Shown: positions 8,393 through 19,883 of the stretch, piece after piece
Position numbering within the stretch: the first letter of the stretch is position 1
Layout: the number at the start of each line of letters is the position of its first letter
Source: Pseudo-nitzschia pungens
Taxonomy: Eukaryota > Bacillariophyta > Bacillariophyceae > Bacillariales > Bacillariaceae
NCBI GenBank assembly: GCA_037355855.1
Contig: CM074762.1
Location: forward strand, 5,750,896-5,814,895
Reading direction: 5' to 3'
DNA: 64,000 nt
Notes under the pieces: generated by a model
Told to the model about the DNA's origin: nothing
Databases searched by the model: none
The model's input: the letters and a program-made list of their open reading frames with translations, nothing else
Position numbers and translations under genes: made by a program

Positions 8393-10414
8393 ATGGCCAA
8401 GCAAACCAGAAGACAAATCGCTGCAGCCGCCGCCGGAGCCGGTGCTGCTGGAGATGCCCCTGGAGATGGTGGAGCCGGAGGTGGCGCTGTCCCTGGGGAC
8501 GGTGGAGGCGCTGTTCCTGGAGGCAACGGAGTCGCCGCTGGAGCCGGTGTTCCCCCTGTCGGAGCGCCTGGAGCCGGCGTTCCCCCTGTTGGAGCGCTGC
8601 CCCCTGTCGGAGCGCCTGGAGTCCCTCCTGCTGCTCCTGCTGGAGCCTCCAGAGTCCAACAAGAACCAAACCTTGACATCCAACCCCGATCTGAGATGAT
8701 CCTACTTGCTGCTGTTCAAGAACTCAGAGCAATGCGCAATGAGAATGCGGCCCGAGTGGCTGCTGAGCATGCAACCCGTGTGGCTGCTGAGAACGCAGCC
8801 CGGATGGCTGCTGAAGCTGCTGCTGCTGCTGCTGCCGCCGCCGCCGCTCGTGCTCCAGCTCCAGCTCCTGCAGCTGCCCCTGCCCCTGCTCCTGCTCCTG
8901 CTCCTGTCGCCGCCCCTACAGGAGCTAGTCCTGAAGTCCTCCAAGCCCATGCCACAGCTCAAGCTAATGGTGGAATCTCTGGATACAAGAATGGAGCAAA
9001 GCTCAGCTCAAGGGAGTCAGACCTCCACGAGATCCTCTCTGGTTTCAGCAATAGTGATACGGCGGACGAACTATTCCGGAATGGCCTCAACAGCATCGAG
9101 GCGATCCAACAGCTCTCTGCCAAGGAACTCCCCAAGTACCTCCGTGACTTCAATGGGGGTCGTCATCCGATGTGCCCCTACCATGAACGAGTATTCATCG
9201 GACTATCCTTCAGACAATCCTTTCAGCTTCTTTCGGAGTGGATCCGCTACCAACCTCTCATTGGTATCAAGCCTACAGCCCATACTTGGCTTAGTGATCC
9301 CCTCGCAGCCGGCCGAACTCGCCAACGCCTACATGAAATGCAGACCGCCGACAAGGAGGCCGTCTCAGCGTCCATTACTCCGCCGAAGCTCGTCAACCTT
9401 GACAACTTCCGTCAGTGGGAAGAAAGCTTTTGCCAGTTCCTCCGCTTTCAGTATAATGAACAAGGGTTCCCCCTATCATACGTCATCCGTCCGAAGGAGC
9501 AAGAGACGGTGACTGCAGCAGAGAGATCCGCCACTGTTGGGAAGGACGGGATTTTTTCCAACTGGATGGATTATAATGTTCGATGCGCCACGCTTGAAGG
9601 CCCGCAATTTGTCACTGACAACCACGACGTTTGGGTGTTGCTCTGCAACGCAGTTCGTGATGGCCCTGCCTGGGCCTACACTCGAAGGTACAAAGACGCG
9701 AAGAATCCGACTGGGGACGCCCGAGCGGCTTTCCTACATCTCTACGAGAATGCCTTCTCCGCAACCAACGTCGCGGCTATTCTTGACAAGGTCCGTACCG
9801 GCATGTACACCTCCCGCTACACAGGAGACTCTCGAACATACGACTTTGAGAAGCACTGCAGAACTTGGTTGAATTTCCAGACTACGCTCTCCAACCACAA
9901 CAAGTTGCACGACGAAGAAGACTTCACCATGCGTTTCATCCACAGTATCCAAGACGATCGGTTTGAGAACCCCAAGATCCAGATCTTTGAAACCGATAAG
10001 TACACCAAGGACTTCAACGAGTACGTCTCGTACTTCAAGAGGTGCCTTGGCATACGAAAAATGGGTGCGGTTTCAACCAAGCGCGCGCGAAGTATCTCCT
10101 CTGTACACCAAGGTGGTGGTGGCAACCAAGGAAGCAACAAGGGCGGATCGTACGGTGGCAAGATTGAGGACAAGCCTTATCCCTATGAAATCTACAAGAC
10201 CTTCTCCAAGGAACAACGAAAGCAGTTGTATGACCTCCGCCAGCAGAAGAAAGCTCGAACTATTCAGTCTACTAGTTCTACCACGTCTGCTGCCTCCGCG
10301 AACGCGAATGCGAACGCGAATGCGACCCAAGGCGCAGGGAACAGTTTTGGGCCCAAGGGGCGCAGAAAGGGCAAGAAGAAGGGCAACGACTCAGGACAGA
10401 CCCCCAAGAACTGA
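8393..10414 (+). CDS. gag: Copia-1 Gag
   Basis: 673-residue Gag starting MAKQTRRQ. Residues ~10-90 and ~130-175 are Ala/Pro/Gly-rich low complexity from GCC/GCT triplet runs, and differ in length from copia-2. The central ~400 residues are a well-folded-looking capsid-like region (for example YHERVFIGLSFRQSFQLLSE). The C-terminus is Gly/Lys-rich with an Ala-Asn repeat. I see no CCHC knuckle; RNA binding may rest on the basic tail. It ends at TGA 10412-10414 in AAG AAC TGA AAC, and the same frame stays open into pol. Copia-2 keeps the identical junction. Confidence 0.85.
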   Translation: MAKQTRRQIAAAAAGAGAAGDAPGDGGAGGGAVPGDGGGAVPGGNGVAAGAGVPPVGAPGAGVPPVGALPPVGAPGVPPAAPAGASRVQQEPNLDIQPRSEMILLAAVQELRAMRNENAARVAAEHATRVAAENAARMAAEAAAAAAAAAAARAPAPAPAAAPAPAPAPAPVAAPTGASPEVLQAHATAQANGGISGYKNGAKLSSRESDLHEILSGFSNSDTADELFRNGLNSIEAIQQLSAKELPKYLRDFNGGRHPMCPYHERVFIGLSFRQSFQLLSEWIRYQPLIGIKPTAHTWLSDPLAAGRTRQRLHEMQTADKEAVSASITPPKLVNLDNFRQWEESFCQFLRFQYNEQGFPLSYVIRPKEQETVTAAERSATVGKDGIFSNWMDYNVRCATLEGPQFVTDNHDVWVLLCNAVRDGPAWAYTRRYKDAKNPTGDARAAFLHLYENAFSATNVAAILDKVRTGMYTSRYTGDSRTYDFEKHCRTWLNFQTTLSNHNKLHDEEDFTMRFIHSIQDDRFENPKIQIFETDKYTKDFNEYVSYFKRCLGIRKMGAVSTKRARSISSVHQGGGGNQGSNKGGSYGGKIEDKPYPYEIYKTFSKEQRKQLYDLRQQKKARTIQSTSSTTSAASANANANANATQGAGNSFGPKGRRKGKKKGNDSGQTPKN

Positions 10415-11953
10415 AACGACGGCCGGTGCCCGAAATTAAGTAAGGTTGGCCGGCTGTTGTACCAGATGGATCTCCCGCGCGCGCGCCCCCCACCCAGTCC
10501 TGAGGGGCAATGCGAGCTGGACAGCCACGCTGATACGACTGCCGCCGGTTCCAATATGATCTTGCTTGAAGACCAAGTCGTCAGCCACGTCGATGTTCAT
10601 CCTTTTTCGCCTGAGCTCGAGCCTATCAAGAACATTCCTATTGGGACCTGTGTTACGGCCTACACAGATACCGACGGGAAAGTTTGGTTGATTTATTTCC
10701 ACGAAGCCCTGTATTTTGGCGACAAGTTGTCCCACAGCTTGATTTGTCCGAATCAGATACGGGACTGCCATCCCAATCGTGTCAGTGAAGCGCCCCGTCA
10801 GTATGATGAACAGTCCAGTCACTCCATCCATATTGACAATACCGATCCTGAAGATCCCCATGCGGGCCACACCCTCGACATCAAGCTCCTGCTTGATGGG
10901 GTCGTGTCCTATTTCCCTTCCCGCAAGCCAACCAAGCATGAAATGGCTACATGCGATCATGTCGTTGCTACCCGAGACTTCCCTTGGGATCCGAAGAGCA
11001 AGAAGTTCGAGCAAGCCGAAGAAGCCATCGACGGATCTCATCCGTTGAATCCTACGCTGTCTGTCCTTCGCGCGGGGACGCCCCATGCGCCCGCGCCGAC
11101 CACGAAGCAGTCCAAGAGGTCCAAGACGAACAAGCGCAAGTTGGAGCCCGTCGAAACACGGTCCAACTTCAGTCCCCATTTGTACGACGATCCTCTTCGG
11201 AGCGACGAGCTGATCCTGCCACAGCATGATTGCTATGAGAAGTACAAGCTGCGGAGCCTTCAGCAACTCTGTACCCGCCGTGATCTGACCCCATGTGCGA
11301 TTGCATCCGACTTGCGTCTGGATGCGCGGCTATCTTCTCTTTTTCATTCGGGCGCTTCCCTGAAGACTTGCGGGGACGATGTAGACGTGGATTCTGTACC
11401 AAGTCTTACAGTCAACGCCCTCCATACCCCGTTGTACGAGCGCGCCTACACCGATGGACGCGAGCGCTTCGAATTGGATCCCCGTTACAGGGATTCCCCC
11501 GTCTGCCTGTCTGCCGTTTACAAGCATCTTCGATGGGACGATGAGGTCGAACCAGTCGACCCAGAGCTCGACACTACCGCCAGGCGAGCCAAGTGGGGTC
11601 CGACGATTGACACCGAACGATACTGCAAGATCGACTCCGACCGTCTGTCCAAGATCTGGGATGTATCTCCAAGAAAGGCTGCGGATACTCTTCGAGTCAC
11701 GACGCAGAAAGGGTTCTGCAACCCTATGCATCCCCTTGTCCGCCGATTGCCAACGCAGAGCTTCAGAAACAAGCGCATCGCGGCTGGCAAATGGTACACC
11801 GACACCTGGATGGCAAAGGTCCCGAGCATCATGCGACAAGATTCAGCCGCCCAAGTTTTCAGTAATGGTAAGGCTACGACGAGTTCATACCTATACAGGG
11901 CAAGAAGCAAGCGTATGAAGGCCTGTCGGTATCCCCGAGCATTTGATATCTGA
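10415..11953 (+). pseudogene. pol: Copia-1 Pol, part 1: protease to start of integrase
   Basis: This is in frame with gag after the TGA. The protease active-site motif CELDSHADT starts near 10510, in the form typical of diatom copia elements. A long linker and the pre-integrase region follow. The integrase core begins at KWYTDTW (about 11790). From about 11870 the homologous reading leaves this frame (GYDEFIPIQGKKQAYEGLSV continues in the next frame), so the residues after ~11870 and the stop at 11951 are out-of-frame tail. The first pol frameshift therefore lies near 11870. Confidence 0.8.
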
Positions 11954-12719
11954 TGGCGCTCGAGAGCAAGGAGCCCCTGGTACCTACAAGACTCCATGGA
12001 ATAAGGTTGTCAGCAAAAACCATATCCATCAGACCTTTATCCAGCCAAGATGTCCCTTCCAGAACCGCGCGGAGCTCAGCATCGGCCATATCAGCAGAAG
12101 CATCCGCAAGAAGACGGCTCGGAAGCGATCCCCCAAGCGCCTGTGGGCTTTCTGCGGAGAGCTCGTTGCTGCCATCCGACAGCGCACGGCCTCCAGTGAT
12201 CCTACGGTAATGGGTCGAACGCCGTTCGAATTTGTACATGGGTACATGCCTGATATATCTCTGTACCAAGCCCATGAATGGTATGATTTCGTCTATTGGG
12301 TTGATCTCTCTGATGGGACCGAGAAGCTGGGACGGTGGCTTGGCCCGTGCGGTGACCGATTCGGAGGTGGAGATTGCCACTGGATTCTGAACGAGGCGGC
12401 CATGCCGGTAAGCACTAACACAGTCCGTGCTGTTACTGAAGAAGAATGGCGTTCCCATGACGTCAAGCGGTATATGGACTCATTTGACCAAGCAGTTGAA
12501 TCCAAGATCGGGGACAAAGTGGAGGATAACGACGCTAAGTTCCAAGCTACGTACCCTGATCCCCCTGCTGAGTTATTTGAAGGTCACCAAGAAAGGTGGG
12601 AGCTCGCCGAGCCGGAAGCCTCCATTCCAGATATCGACGATCTCATACCTGATGGGGATGACTATGATGAGTATATTGGTAATAATGTCATGATCCAGAA
12701 GGGCGATGAACGATTATGA
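11870..12719 (+). pseudogene. pol: Copia-1 Pol, part 2: remainder of integrase, two frame changes
   Basis: From about 11872 to 11935 one frame reads GYDEFIPIQGKKQAYEGLSV. From 11940 a third frame reads HLISDGAREQGAPGTYKTPW and KNHIHQTFIQ, which carries the second integrase acidic motif, then RAELSIGHISRSIRKKTARK as the Glu-containing helix. A short deletion probably lies at ~11935-11940. The frame continues through a C-terminal integrase region and ends in TGA at 12717-12719. The protein-like reading continues beyond that TGA in the same frame. Confidence 0.8.
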
Positions 12720-13766
12720 TGTGTTGTGAAGAATCGTTCTGCTGATCTTAATGGCAATCCGATTGGCAAGAGGAATGATAACCCTATCCTTGATACCAGA
12801 ATGTATGATCTGCAGTTTCCAGATGGTTCCGTCGAGCAGTATACCGCCAATATCGTTGCTGAGAGCATGTACAGCGAAATCGATGACGACGGACGCATGT
12901 TTTCTCTACTGGACGAGATTATCGATCACGAGAAGGACGGATCCGCCGTTAGGAAGCAAGATGCGACGATCACCAACAAGCATGGTCGCAAAGTCCCCAA
13001 GCCTACAACGAAGGGATGGCGATTGCTTGTCAGTTGGAAAGACGGAACCGAATCCTGGTGTAAGCTGAGCGATCTGAAAGAGTCCTTTCCTGTGCAGACC
13101 GCAGAATACGCCATATCTGCCAAGATCTCGGATCAGCCAGCATTCCGATGGTGGATTCACCATGTACTACGAAGGAAGAAGCGAATCCTCAAGGCTACCA
13201 AGCGAAACAAGTACTGGGATCGGACCCACAAGTTCGGAGTGGAGTTACCACATTCTATCCCTGAAGCCCTCGCCATCGACCGAAAGACGGGAACGGACTA
13301 TTGGGAGAAGGCGATTGCGAAGGAGATGAGAAACAACGAGATGGCGTTCGAGTTTGACCCCAGCTACACCGTCGAAGGTCTCAAGGCCGAAGGATTCAGC
13401 AAGATCACGACGCACATGATCTTTGATGTGAAGTTGGGGTCCCTGACGCAGAAAGCACGGCTCGTCGCCGATGGCCATAAGGTACAAGCAACAGCTAAGG
13501 AACATACCTTCAGCAGTGTACCTAGCAGGGATTCAGTCCGTATCTTCTTCCTGTTGGCAGCGCTGAACAATCTGGACGTGCTGTCTGCGGACATCCAGAA
13601 TGCCTACCTTACAGCGCCGATCAAGAAGAAATATTATTTGGTTGCACGAGCTGAAGACGGTTTTCCCCCGCACTTGGTAGGACAGGTATGTAAGATCGTT
13701 CGAGCACTGTATGGACTTCCTGTTGCAGGCGCGTCGTTCCGATCCTATTTGACCAAGCACCTATGA
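12720..13766 (+). pseudogene. pol: Copia-1 Pol, part 3: linker and N-terminal reverse transcriptase
   Basis: In the same frame as part 2 after the TGA. It includes GNPIGKRNDNPILDTRMYDL and the chromodomain-like linker common to these elements (GWRLLVSWKDGTESWCKL). The reverse transcriptase fingers and palm follow, with VLSADIQNAYL carrying the first catalytic Asp. It ends at TGA 13764-13766 within the palm (YLTKHL stop), which a functional enzyme would not tolerate without suppression. Confidence 0.8.
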
Positions 13767-14954
13767 ACGCTAGGATATCAACCCTGTAAAGCTGATCCTG
13801 ATGTTCATATGTGGGTGGAGACGCGAAAGGATGGTTCTAGGTACTGGGCATACCTGATTGCATACGTCGACGATATCATCTGTTGCAGTGAGGACCCCCG
13901 ACGGCAGTTGGAAAGTATCGAGCAGCGCTTCACGCTGAAGGACGGGACTATAGAAGTTCCAACCCTGTATCTGGGCGCTGATGTCCATTCGCATGTGGTC
14001 GAAGACGACCCAATTCCCAAGTGGGCGATGTCCTCCGAGAAATATGCTAAGAAAGCCATCGACGCAGTAGAGAAGGAGCTTGGCACCGAGCAGTATGGTT
14101 ACAAGTACCTTCCGAACAAGGTGTCTACCCCGTTGACATCCGATTATCGTCCAGAAGTTGATGTAACCACCGAGCTGGATCCAAGTAAGCAGAACTACTA
14201 CCAGGGCCTGATTGGTGTCTTGAGGTGGTTGTGCGAACTTGGGAGACTGGATTTGGTCATGCCTGTATCTCTTATGTCTAGATATCTAGCACAAGCGCGA
14301 ACAGGGCATTTGAACCAAGTATTGCACATGTTTGCCTATCTCAAGGCGCATTCCCGATCCAAGTTGGTGTTTGATGAGACCCGGCCTGAAGTGGATGAGT
14401 CCAGATTCCCCAACTGCGACTGGAGCGAGTTTTATCCTGATGCCAAGGAAGTATTGCCACCGGATGCTCCTGAACCTCTTGGAAAAGCAGTTATTATGAG
14501 TTGTTTTGTCGATGCGGATCATGCCGGATGCAAAGCAACAAGAAGGTCCCATACCGGAATTATCATCTTTGTAAACAGAGCCCCTATACTGTGGTTCAGC
14601 AAACGCCAGACCACTGTCGAGACGTCAACCTTTGGTTCTGAGATAGTGGCATTGCGGATTGCCATTGAACTGATTGAGGGTCTCAGGTACAAGCTCCGGA
14701 TGATGGGCGTTCCTATTGAAGGTCCTACCAATGTGTACTGTGACAACGAATCTGTTGTTAAGAATACCACCAGGCCGGAGAGTCCATGCAACAAGAAGCA
14801 CAACAGTGTTGCCTACCACAAGGCGCGCGAGTCTATTGCTGCTGGGACAATTCGCATTGCAAAGGAGCCTGGCGAGACCAATATTGCTGATTTATTCACT
14901 AAGTTGCTGAATGGTCCGGCTCTGAAAGAACACTGTGCTCGATGCATGTGGTAA
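13767..14954 (+). pseudogene. pol: Copia-1 Pol, part 4: C-terminal RT and RNase H
   Basis: In frame after the TGA. It contains the YVDD catalytic box (AYVDDIICCS, near 13870) and RNase H with CFVDADHAG (about 14510), STFGSEIVAL, VYCDNESVV and a C-terminal ETNIADLFTK. It ends at TAA 14952-14954. The domain order completes a copia Pol. Confidence 0.85.
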
Positions 14955-15559
14955 AGAAAAAATTGCTCTAGCTGCATTATTTGGGGTACCTTTGGTCCCT
15001 GACAAGCAGCTCGGACGTAGTGGATTTCGATTTCGATTACGAAGCTTTCTTCGGACGCAACCTTATTTCGATTGCAATCTTGTTTCGAACGCAACCTAAT
15101 CCGGATGCAACCTTGTTTCGAACGCAATCTAATCCGGACGCAACCTCTGTACGAACGCTTCGATTCCGGATTCGATCCGACCTTCGATTATATGTTATAT
15201 GTTGGGAGTCTCCGGTACACCGGTTCCGGGGACTATAAACTTGAAAGATAATAGGCTGATTGATCGATCTCCTTGTACGTGTCAAGGAATGGAACCAAGG
15301 GCAAAACGTCCTCCGGTCCAACCCCCCTTTTTTTTGTACTACGAATCAGCCGGGCCTCTGATAGAAGAACTGCAATATTTGGTGCAGTTTGACCTCTGAC
15401 AAGTGATATGGATACAACCCTGAATTCTGTTATGATCCATCCAAGTGTCCTGGTGCAACAAGCAAGAGTATTGGTGTTCCCCTGGGAGTATCTGTTTCCG
15501 GGGACTGGTATAGTTGCTCAGTTGCTCAATACAGGACCACTGGCATGAATCACGGGGAC
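14955..15559 (+). other. Copia-1 3' untranslated region
   Basis: Non-coding. About 15050-15160 holds a diverged tandem repeat around acgcaaccttgtttcgaacgc. The sequence just before the 3' LTR (cacggggacta) is the only candidate polypurine tract and is weak. Confidence 0.6.
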
Positions 15560-16520
15560 TATGAAGATATCCAGTGTGCTACCATCTGTGCTAAGGCTCC
15601 AGTGTAGGAGAATGTACTGGGGCTACAGTCAGCAGCCTCCAGCAGTAGCTGACTAACAGGTGCTGAGCTGAGTGCTAGGCTGTGTGCTAATTGGTAGCAT
15701 ACAGGCTTAGCAGCAGGCTTAGCAACAGGCTTAGCAACAGGCTTAGCAACAGGCTTAGCAACAGGCTTAGCAGCAGGCTTAGCAACAGGCTTAGCAGCAG
15801 ACCTATATCCTACTATCCTGTTTAGTATGGATGCTAGCAGAGTTTACTAGGGTCGCCGCGTACGATTTGTACCAATCGTACGTACCCCGAGTAAAGCACC
15901 TGTTATGGTGTAGCTAAATGCTACAGGGTTAGGGTTGCTAATGCTACGAGATACTGAAAGATGCTAACCTACCATGATACCATTGCTAAGGTACGATGCT
16001 ACCGCCGGGGTCGGGTCATTGGTGTATAATATATACCATGACTGGATACCCGGCCCAAACAGTTACCAAACGTGCTAGCACACGATTCGATCTAATTAAT
16101 CGGAGATACCTACGATACTCCGATACGGTATGCTACTCGTAGGATACAGTACCAGAGCTACAGGAGCGCTGTTATTATACGAGTTAGCGAGTTAGCGAAT
16201 CGATGTCACGATACGATACAGAGCTGAGCGCTTTGGCTCAGCTCCCCTTTTATTCACTCTTTCTTTTATACTCTAAAATAAACACGCCTATCATGCCCTC
16301 CTATCGATCGATTCCGATGTACCTCTAGGGAAGTGCCTTGTATTGCTTGAGCGTATGCAATAGACCTTGCTTGAACAGTCCACTGTAGACTCACGATTTG
16401 CCAGGACTTTATGTATTATTATTGTTAAGGCTATCGCCTATTTTTCCAGTACGCAGTACGAGATAATTCATATCTACAATTAAGTTCCCCGAAGGCCGCT
16501 GACGAGCGGATATCAACTCA
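15560..16520 (+). repeat. Copia-1 3' LTR (~961 bp)
   Basis: Matches the split 5' LTR. It carries eight or so 12-bp caggcttagcaa-type repeats (about 15702-15800), more than the 5' copy, then the tctcgatcg-rich 3' half. It ends gatatcaactca before the AAAG duplicate at 16521-16524. Confidence 0.93.
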
Positions 16521-16524
16521 AAAG

Positions 16525-16895
16525 CGCTAATTCAGGCATGTAGCGGAAACTTCGCAAAGCTCCGAGTGAACGACATGAAAAAAATTTATGAGTGGAAGCT
16601 CAGGAAAAACGCTACAGGTCTAAAGAAAGAGGAGATACTACCTGCAGTAGTAGCAGTGAAGGATGATCCTCCAGTTGGTGCAGTAAACTGGACTGAAGAG
16701 GATGACGCTGTACTGAAGGAGTTACAGCAAGAGGATATCACATTTAAGGACACAGAGGTTGGAAAGAAGGAAAAATTTGCAGACACAGCAATAACTCTCA
16801 TAAACGACAGGATGGAAATTGCAAGGGAACATCTATCCCCTGAGAAATTCAAAACACTCGAGGAAGCGCGAGCACAGTGGCCTTGTGAGGAGTAG
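16525..16895 (+). pseudogene. Gene of unknown function, segment 3 (C-terminus)
   Basis: With G at 16524 (= G1049) as first codon base, this reads ALIQACSGNFAKLRVNDMKK, then a Lys/Glu-rich stretch and EEARAQWPCEE before TAG at 16893-16895. The stretch LRVNDMKKIYEWKLRKN...LKKEEIL resembles a SAP-like helix pair, as far as can be judged by eye. Because it joins segment 2 in frame across the collapsed TSD, it is very probably the C-terminus of the same gene. Function unknown. Confidence 0.65.
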
Positions 16896-16997
16896 CGCGA
16901 GCGCTTGTAGTTAATGTTGTTAGTGGTTTATCTTTAAAGTGGTGTATTTGTTACAGAGGGACGTTCCTTTATTGTTATTGTTGCAAATAAAAGATCA

Positions 16998-17534
16998 GGA
17001 ACATTATGGAAAAAAGTTTTTTTGAGAAAATTTCCATATTCATGCGCGTTGCGCGCAATAAAATTGAAGTAATTTTTAACGGCTGTTTTTTGTTGAATAT
17101 CCACTTTAACGGCTGTACGAGTACGCAGAGTGTCCTCAAAACTGTCCTCAAAACTGTCCTCAAAAAGTGTCCTCAACGATTTTGTCCTCAACAGACTGTC
17201 CTCAACCATTGTTATGACCTCAACAATTATGTCCTCAACGTTTTGTCCTCAACCTCTATGACTTCAACGTTGAGGTTGAGGACAAAACGTTGAGGACATA
17301 ATTGTTGAGGACATAATGGTTGAGGACAGTCTGTAGAGGACAGAATCGTTGAGGACACTTTTTGAGGACAATCGTTTTGAGGACAAAGATGACCGTTTAA
17401 GACCGTTAAATTATGGTCGCATATTAATTATAAGAGGCGTTCTTATTGCCCACAGATTTTTTGAGAGTAGTCGCGCGCACAATGCGCATGAAAATGGAAA
17501 TTTTCCAGAAAAGTTTTTTTTTCCATAATGTTCC
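16998..17534. mobile_element. Foldback element with gtcctcaa-repeat arms (~537 bp)
   Basis: Outer arms: ggaacattatggaaaaaag at 16998 pairs with its complement ending 17534, and both arms include aaaatttcc and a cgcgcgc-like stretch. Inner arms: about 17131-17262 is built of gtcctcaa units and pairs almost perfectly with 17263-17390 (gttgaggac units). The core is therefore a near-perfect hairpin of over 100 bp per arm. No coding frame is supported. The outer end sequence matches the element end at 267-311, so at least two family members lie near the broken gene. A TSD is not evident. Confidence 0.75.
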
Positions 17535-19270
17535 AGAGCAAAAAAAAGTGAGCAAAATTTTGACTCAGGCGCCCAAAATCGAGGGTATTACCCTCAATTT
17601 TTATGCCGCATACCGGTAGGTACTACGTAGAACCAATGGACAGCTGTTAGGTTTGTAGTACAGTACCATACCGGTAGGGTAGCATTGCTGGGAAGTGAGT
17701 GGACGGAGCTGAGTTGAGAAGCGTCAACCGAGAGAAAATACTGTAAACGAAGAAGCGTCAACTGAGATCAGATAAACGAAGAATAAGGACCAGTATTCAT
17801 ACCAGTAATTGTACTGTATCGGTAGATTTCACGGTAAGTTAGTACGCATATTTTCTTCTCATCTTTTTCATTCTATTCTCAATACTGGCAAGATCTTATG
17901 TCCCAATACTTTTTACACATGGGAGTATTTCTTTTTTCTACCGTAAGTTTACTGTACTTCATTATTTTTTGATGAGAAAGTATCAAGTAAGTCTTACATC
18001 TGCTACCGGTAAGGTTACGCAAGTTAGTAGTGCTGGTGAAATGCTACTAGTACTACCGGTTTTGTCCCCGTGAACTCTTCTTGGTGCTGATCCCTAGTAC
18101 TAGTACTAATAGTACAGGGTAGGATCATAACGCTAGCATGTTACAGAAATAGCGTTCTGAGGCAACTAAAAAATGGGATAGGAAAAGTCCAGGAGATCAA
18201 ACAAAGACTTGTTCTTTAGTATTGGGAATGGAGAGGAGCACAAAAGAGGGACCAGATCCAATCTCTCTTTCATTCTGAAAAAAACAAGGATGGAAGTCAC
18301 ATCATTGCTAGAAATTTGAGAATGTAACAAGAAAAAAGCAAAGAAAAAGTCATATTAGTAGTACAGCAGTACTAGAGCCCATAATGGCAAACAAAGAGTG
18401 TAGACATTTGTTGTACCTATTTGAAAGCAATTGGCTTGCAAGAACAACAATAGTGCATTGCAAGGAAGATTGGCCATGGCCAGTCACTTCTTGGTGTATT
18501 ATGACAGCACAGAGTTGAACCATAGTACTAGTACAAATGGACAATCAATACATTGTCTCCATCCTAGTAGATACCGCTGTGTTGAGATTAACATCATCAC
18601 AGTGTTGCATGTGGCATACTGGAACTGTCTTGACATGAAATTCAATGACCCATACAATGAGGTCACTAGTTTGAACTGTAATACTATGACCAACACCCAT
18701 CCTCTCTCTTCTTCTATCTTTTGCCTTTTCATTTTTAAATACATAAAGATGCACATGATTGTCCCTTGTCCTTTGGGATTTGATCTCTTGGAAGAAAGTT
18801 ACATTGAATGATATTTGCAATTGAACTTAGTGGCTCTTATTAATACTACTACAGTTCTAGTAGTACTACTTGTACTACCTGCTAGAAGTCTGCAAGCATA
18901 TTATGGGTCTCCTAGTAGTACTAGTAGTAGCAAGAAAAATGGAATATGAGGAGTTACAGTAATATTGTTATCAAATTGTGACACTGTAGTAATGATTAGT
19001 CAATTTTGAATGCTACTTTGTATATTATAATATCATTTTTGGAACCCTTGTATGTGGGATGATTGCTGCTGACTTTGAGACTGACTTACTGGAGCATGGT
19101 TGATTTTATTTTTTGATGAATTCACAAAATTCCCAGTCTTCCCCACACCACACTTTCATCACGTGGTTGATCTATTTTCTCTGTTGAAATTAGAATTTTA
19201 CTGGCTCCGCCGTGCAAAAAGAATTTTTCCAGACCACCCAAACTATTTTCAGCGATGGCCACCAAGTCAC

Positions 19271-19397
19271 TGCCAACTTCTCTTGCAAGTGTCAAACTGA
19301 CACCCAGTGTCACTTTGACACTTGACACTTGCTGACACTTTTGGGGGTTAAAGTGACTCCGGGTACTGTCACTTTGACACTCACAAGAGAAGTTGAA
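19271..19397. repeat. Imperfect inverted repeat built on gtcactttgacac
   Basis: caacttctcttgcaagtgtc at 19272 pairs with the later gacactcacaagagaagttg ending about 19397. In between, tgacac/gtgtca motifs recur several times. It could form a hairpin in DNA or RNA. No gene context is visible. Confidence 0.55.
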
Positions 19398-19627
19398 AAA
19401 ACTTGTCTAAGACGAATGAGTGTCAAAGTGGAACCTGATTCAGCGATAGGGGGAGGCTATGAAAATTTCTTTTTTAAAAAATTCAAGGAACATGAAGTGC
19501 TAAGGAACCGGGTATTTAGTATTTACAATATTTTAATTAAATTAGTCCAAAAAATCAAATAGCTGTTGATTTGCGTTGTTTCTTGGGGGGGTTGGAAAAA
19601 TTTAAATTCTTAGAAAAAAATTAAATC

Positions 19628-19703
19628 ATGGAACGGAGATCACAGAACCGAGATCACGGAACCGAGATCACGGAACCGGAACCGAGATCACGGAACCGAG
19701 ATT
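19628..19703. repeat. Minisatellite, 14-bp unit ggaaccgagatcac
   Basis: About five tandem units. The same unit forms a second array at 25634-25745, on the far side of gypsy-2 and about 55 bp beyond its TSD. One side may be older and the other secondary; they are not directly continuous after removing gypsy-2. Confidence 0.8.
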
Positions 19704-19883
19704 GAACAACGCACAGACACTCGATTCATGACTCACTGATTCGTTCACGAGTATCAGTCATTATTCAATCGTACGAATTGATCTTCCTTCTCCTTGAAGT
19801 TCTGATACAATTAGACGAAGTCGGTCTTCTTAAGTATTTTCACGAATAGATAAATTCATCGAACCTACAAGTTTCTCAAAATT

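Larger units (their letters stand above)
1050..16520 (+). mobile_element. Ty1/copia retrotransposon (copia-1, CoDi-like), split by gypsy-1
   Basis: Two ~940-960-bp LTRs (1050-1401 joined to 6762-7349, and 15560-16520) enclose a leader, gag and a pol with copia order: protease, integrase, reverse transcriptase, RNase H. The LTRs differ by a few substitutions, a 3-bp indel and the copy number of a 12-bp internal repeat. The flanks carry AAAG. Pol is broken by two frame changes and two in-frame TGAs besides the gag/pol stop, so this copy is not autonomous as read. Diatom origin is inferred from resemblance to CoDi elements. Confidence 0.9.
17535..19883. other. Non-coding stretch with small repeats
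   Basis: AT-rich, with many actagtagtact-type short motifs and no coding frame I would support. About 17605-17672 (tactacgtagaaccaatggacagctgttaggtttgtagta) resembles a diverged copy of the ACTAC...CAGCTG inverted-repeat family. Confidence 0.5.

Noticed and set aside
8369..8962. Several Ala/Gly/Pro- or Leu-rich open frames on both strands around the gag start
   Set aside because: All arise from the GC-rich triplet repeats in the Gag N-terminus; only the frame continuing into the capsid-like region is kept.
10436..11266. Minus-strand open frame opposite copia-1 protease region
   Set aside because: Antisense shadow of pol; the plus strand carries the protease motif and continues into integrase.
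12717..13766. The two TGAs inside copia-1 pol (12717, 13764) as further programmed recoding sites
   Set aside because: They fall inside the linker and the reverse transcriptase palm, in an element that also has frameshifts; ordinary nonsense mutations are more likely. No second copy covers the region to test it.
18431..18820. Overlapping frames on both strands (126 and 91 codons)
   Set aside because: No domain, composition typical of AT-rich non-coding DNA, and opposing frames of similar length.
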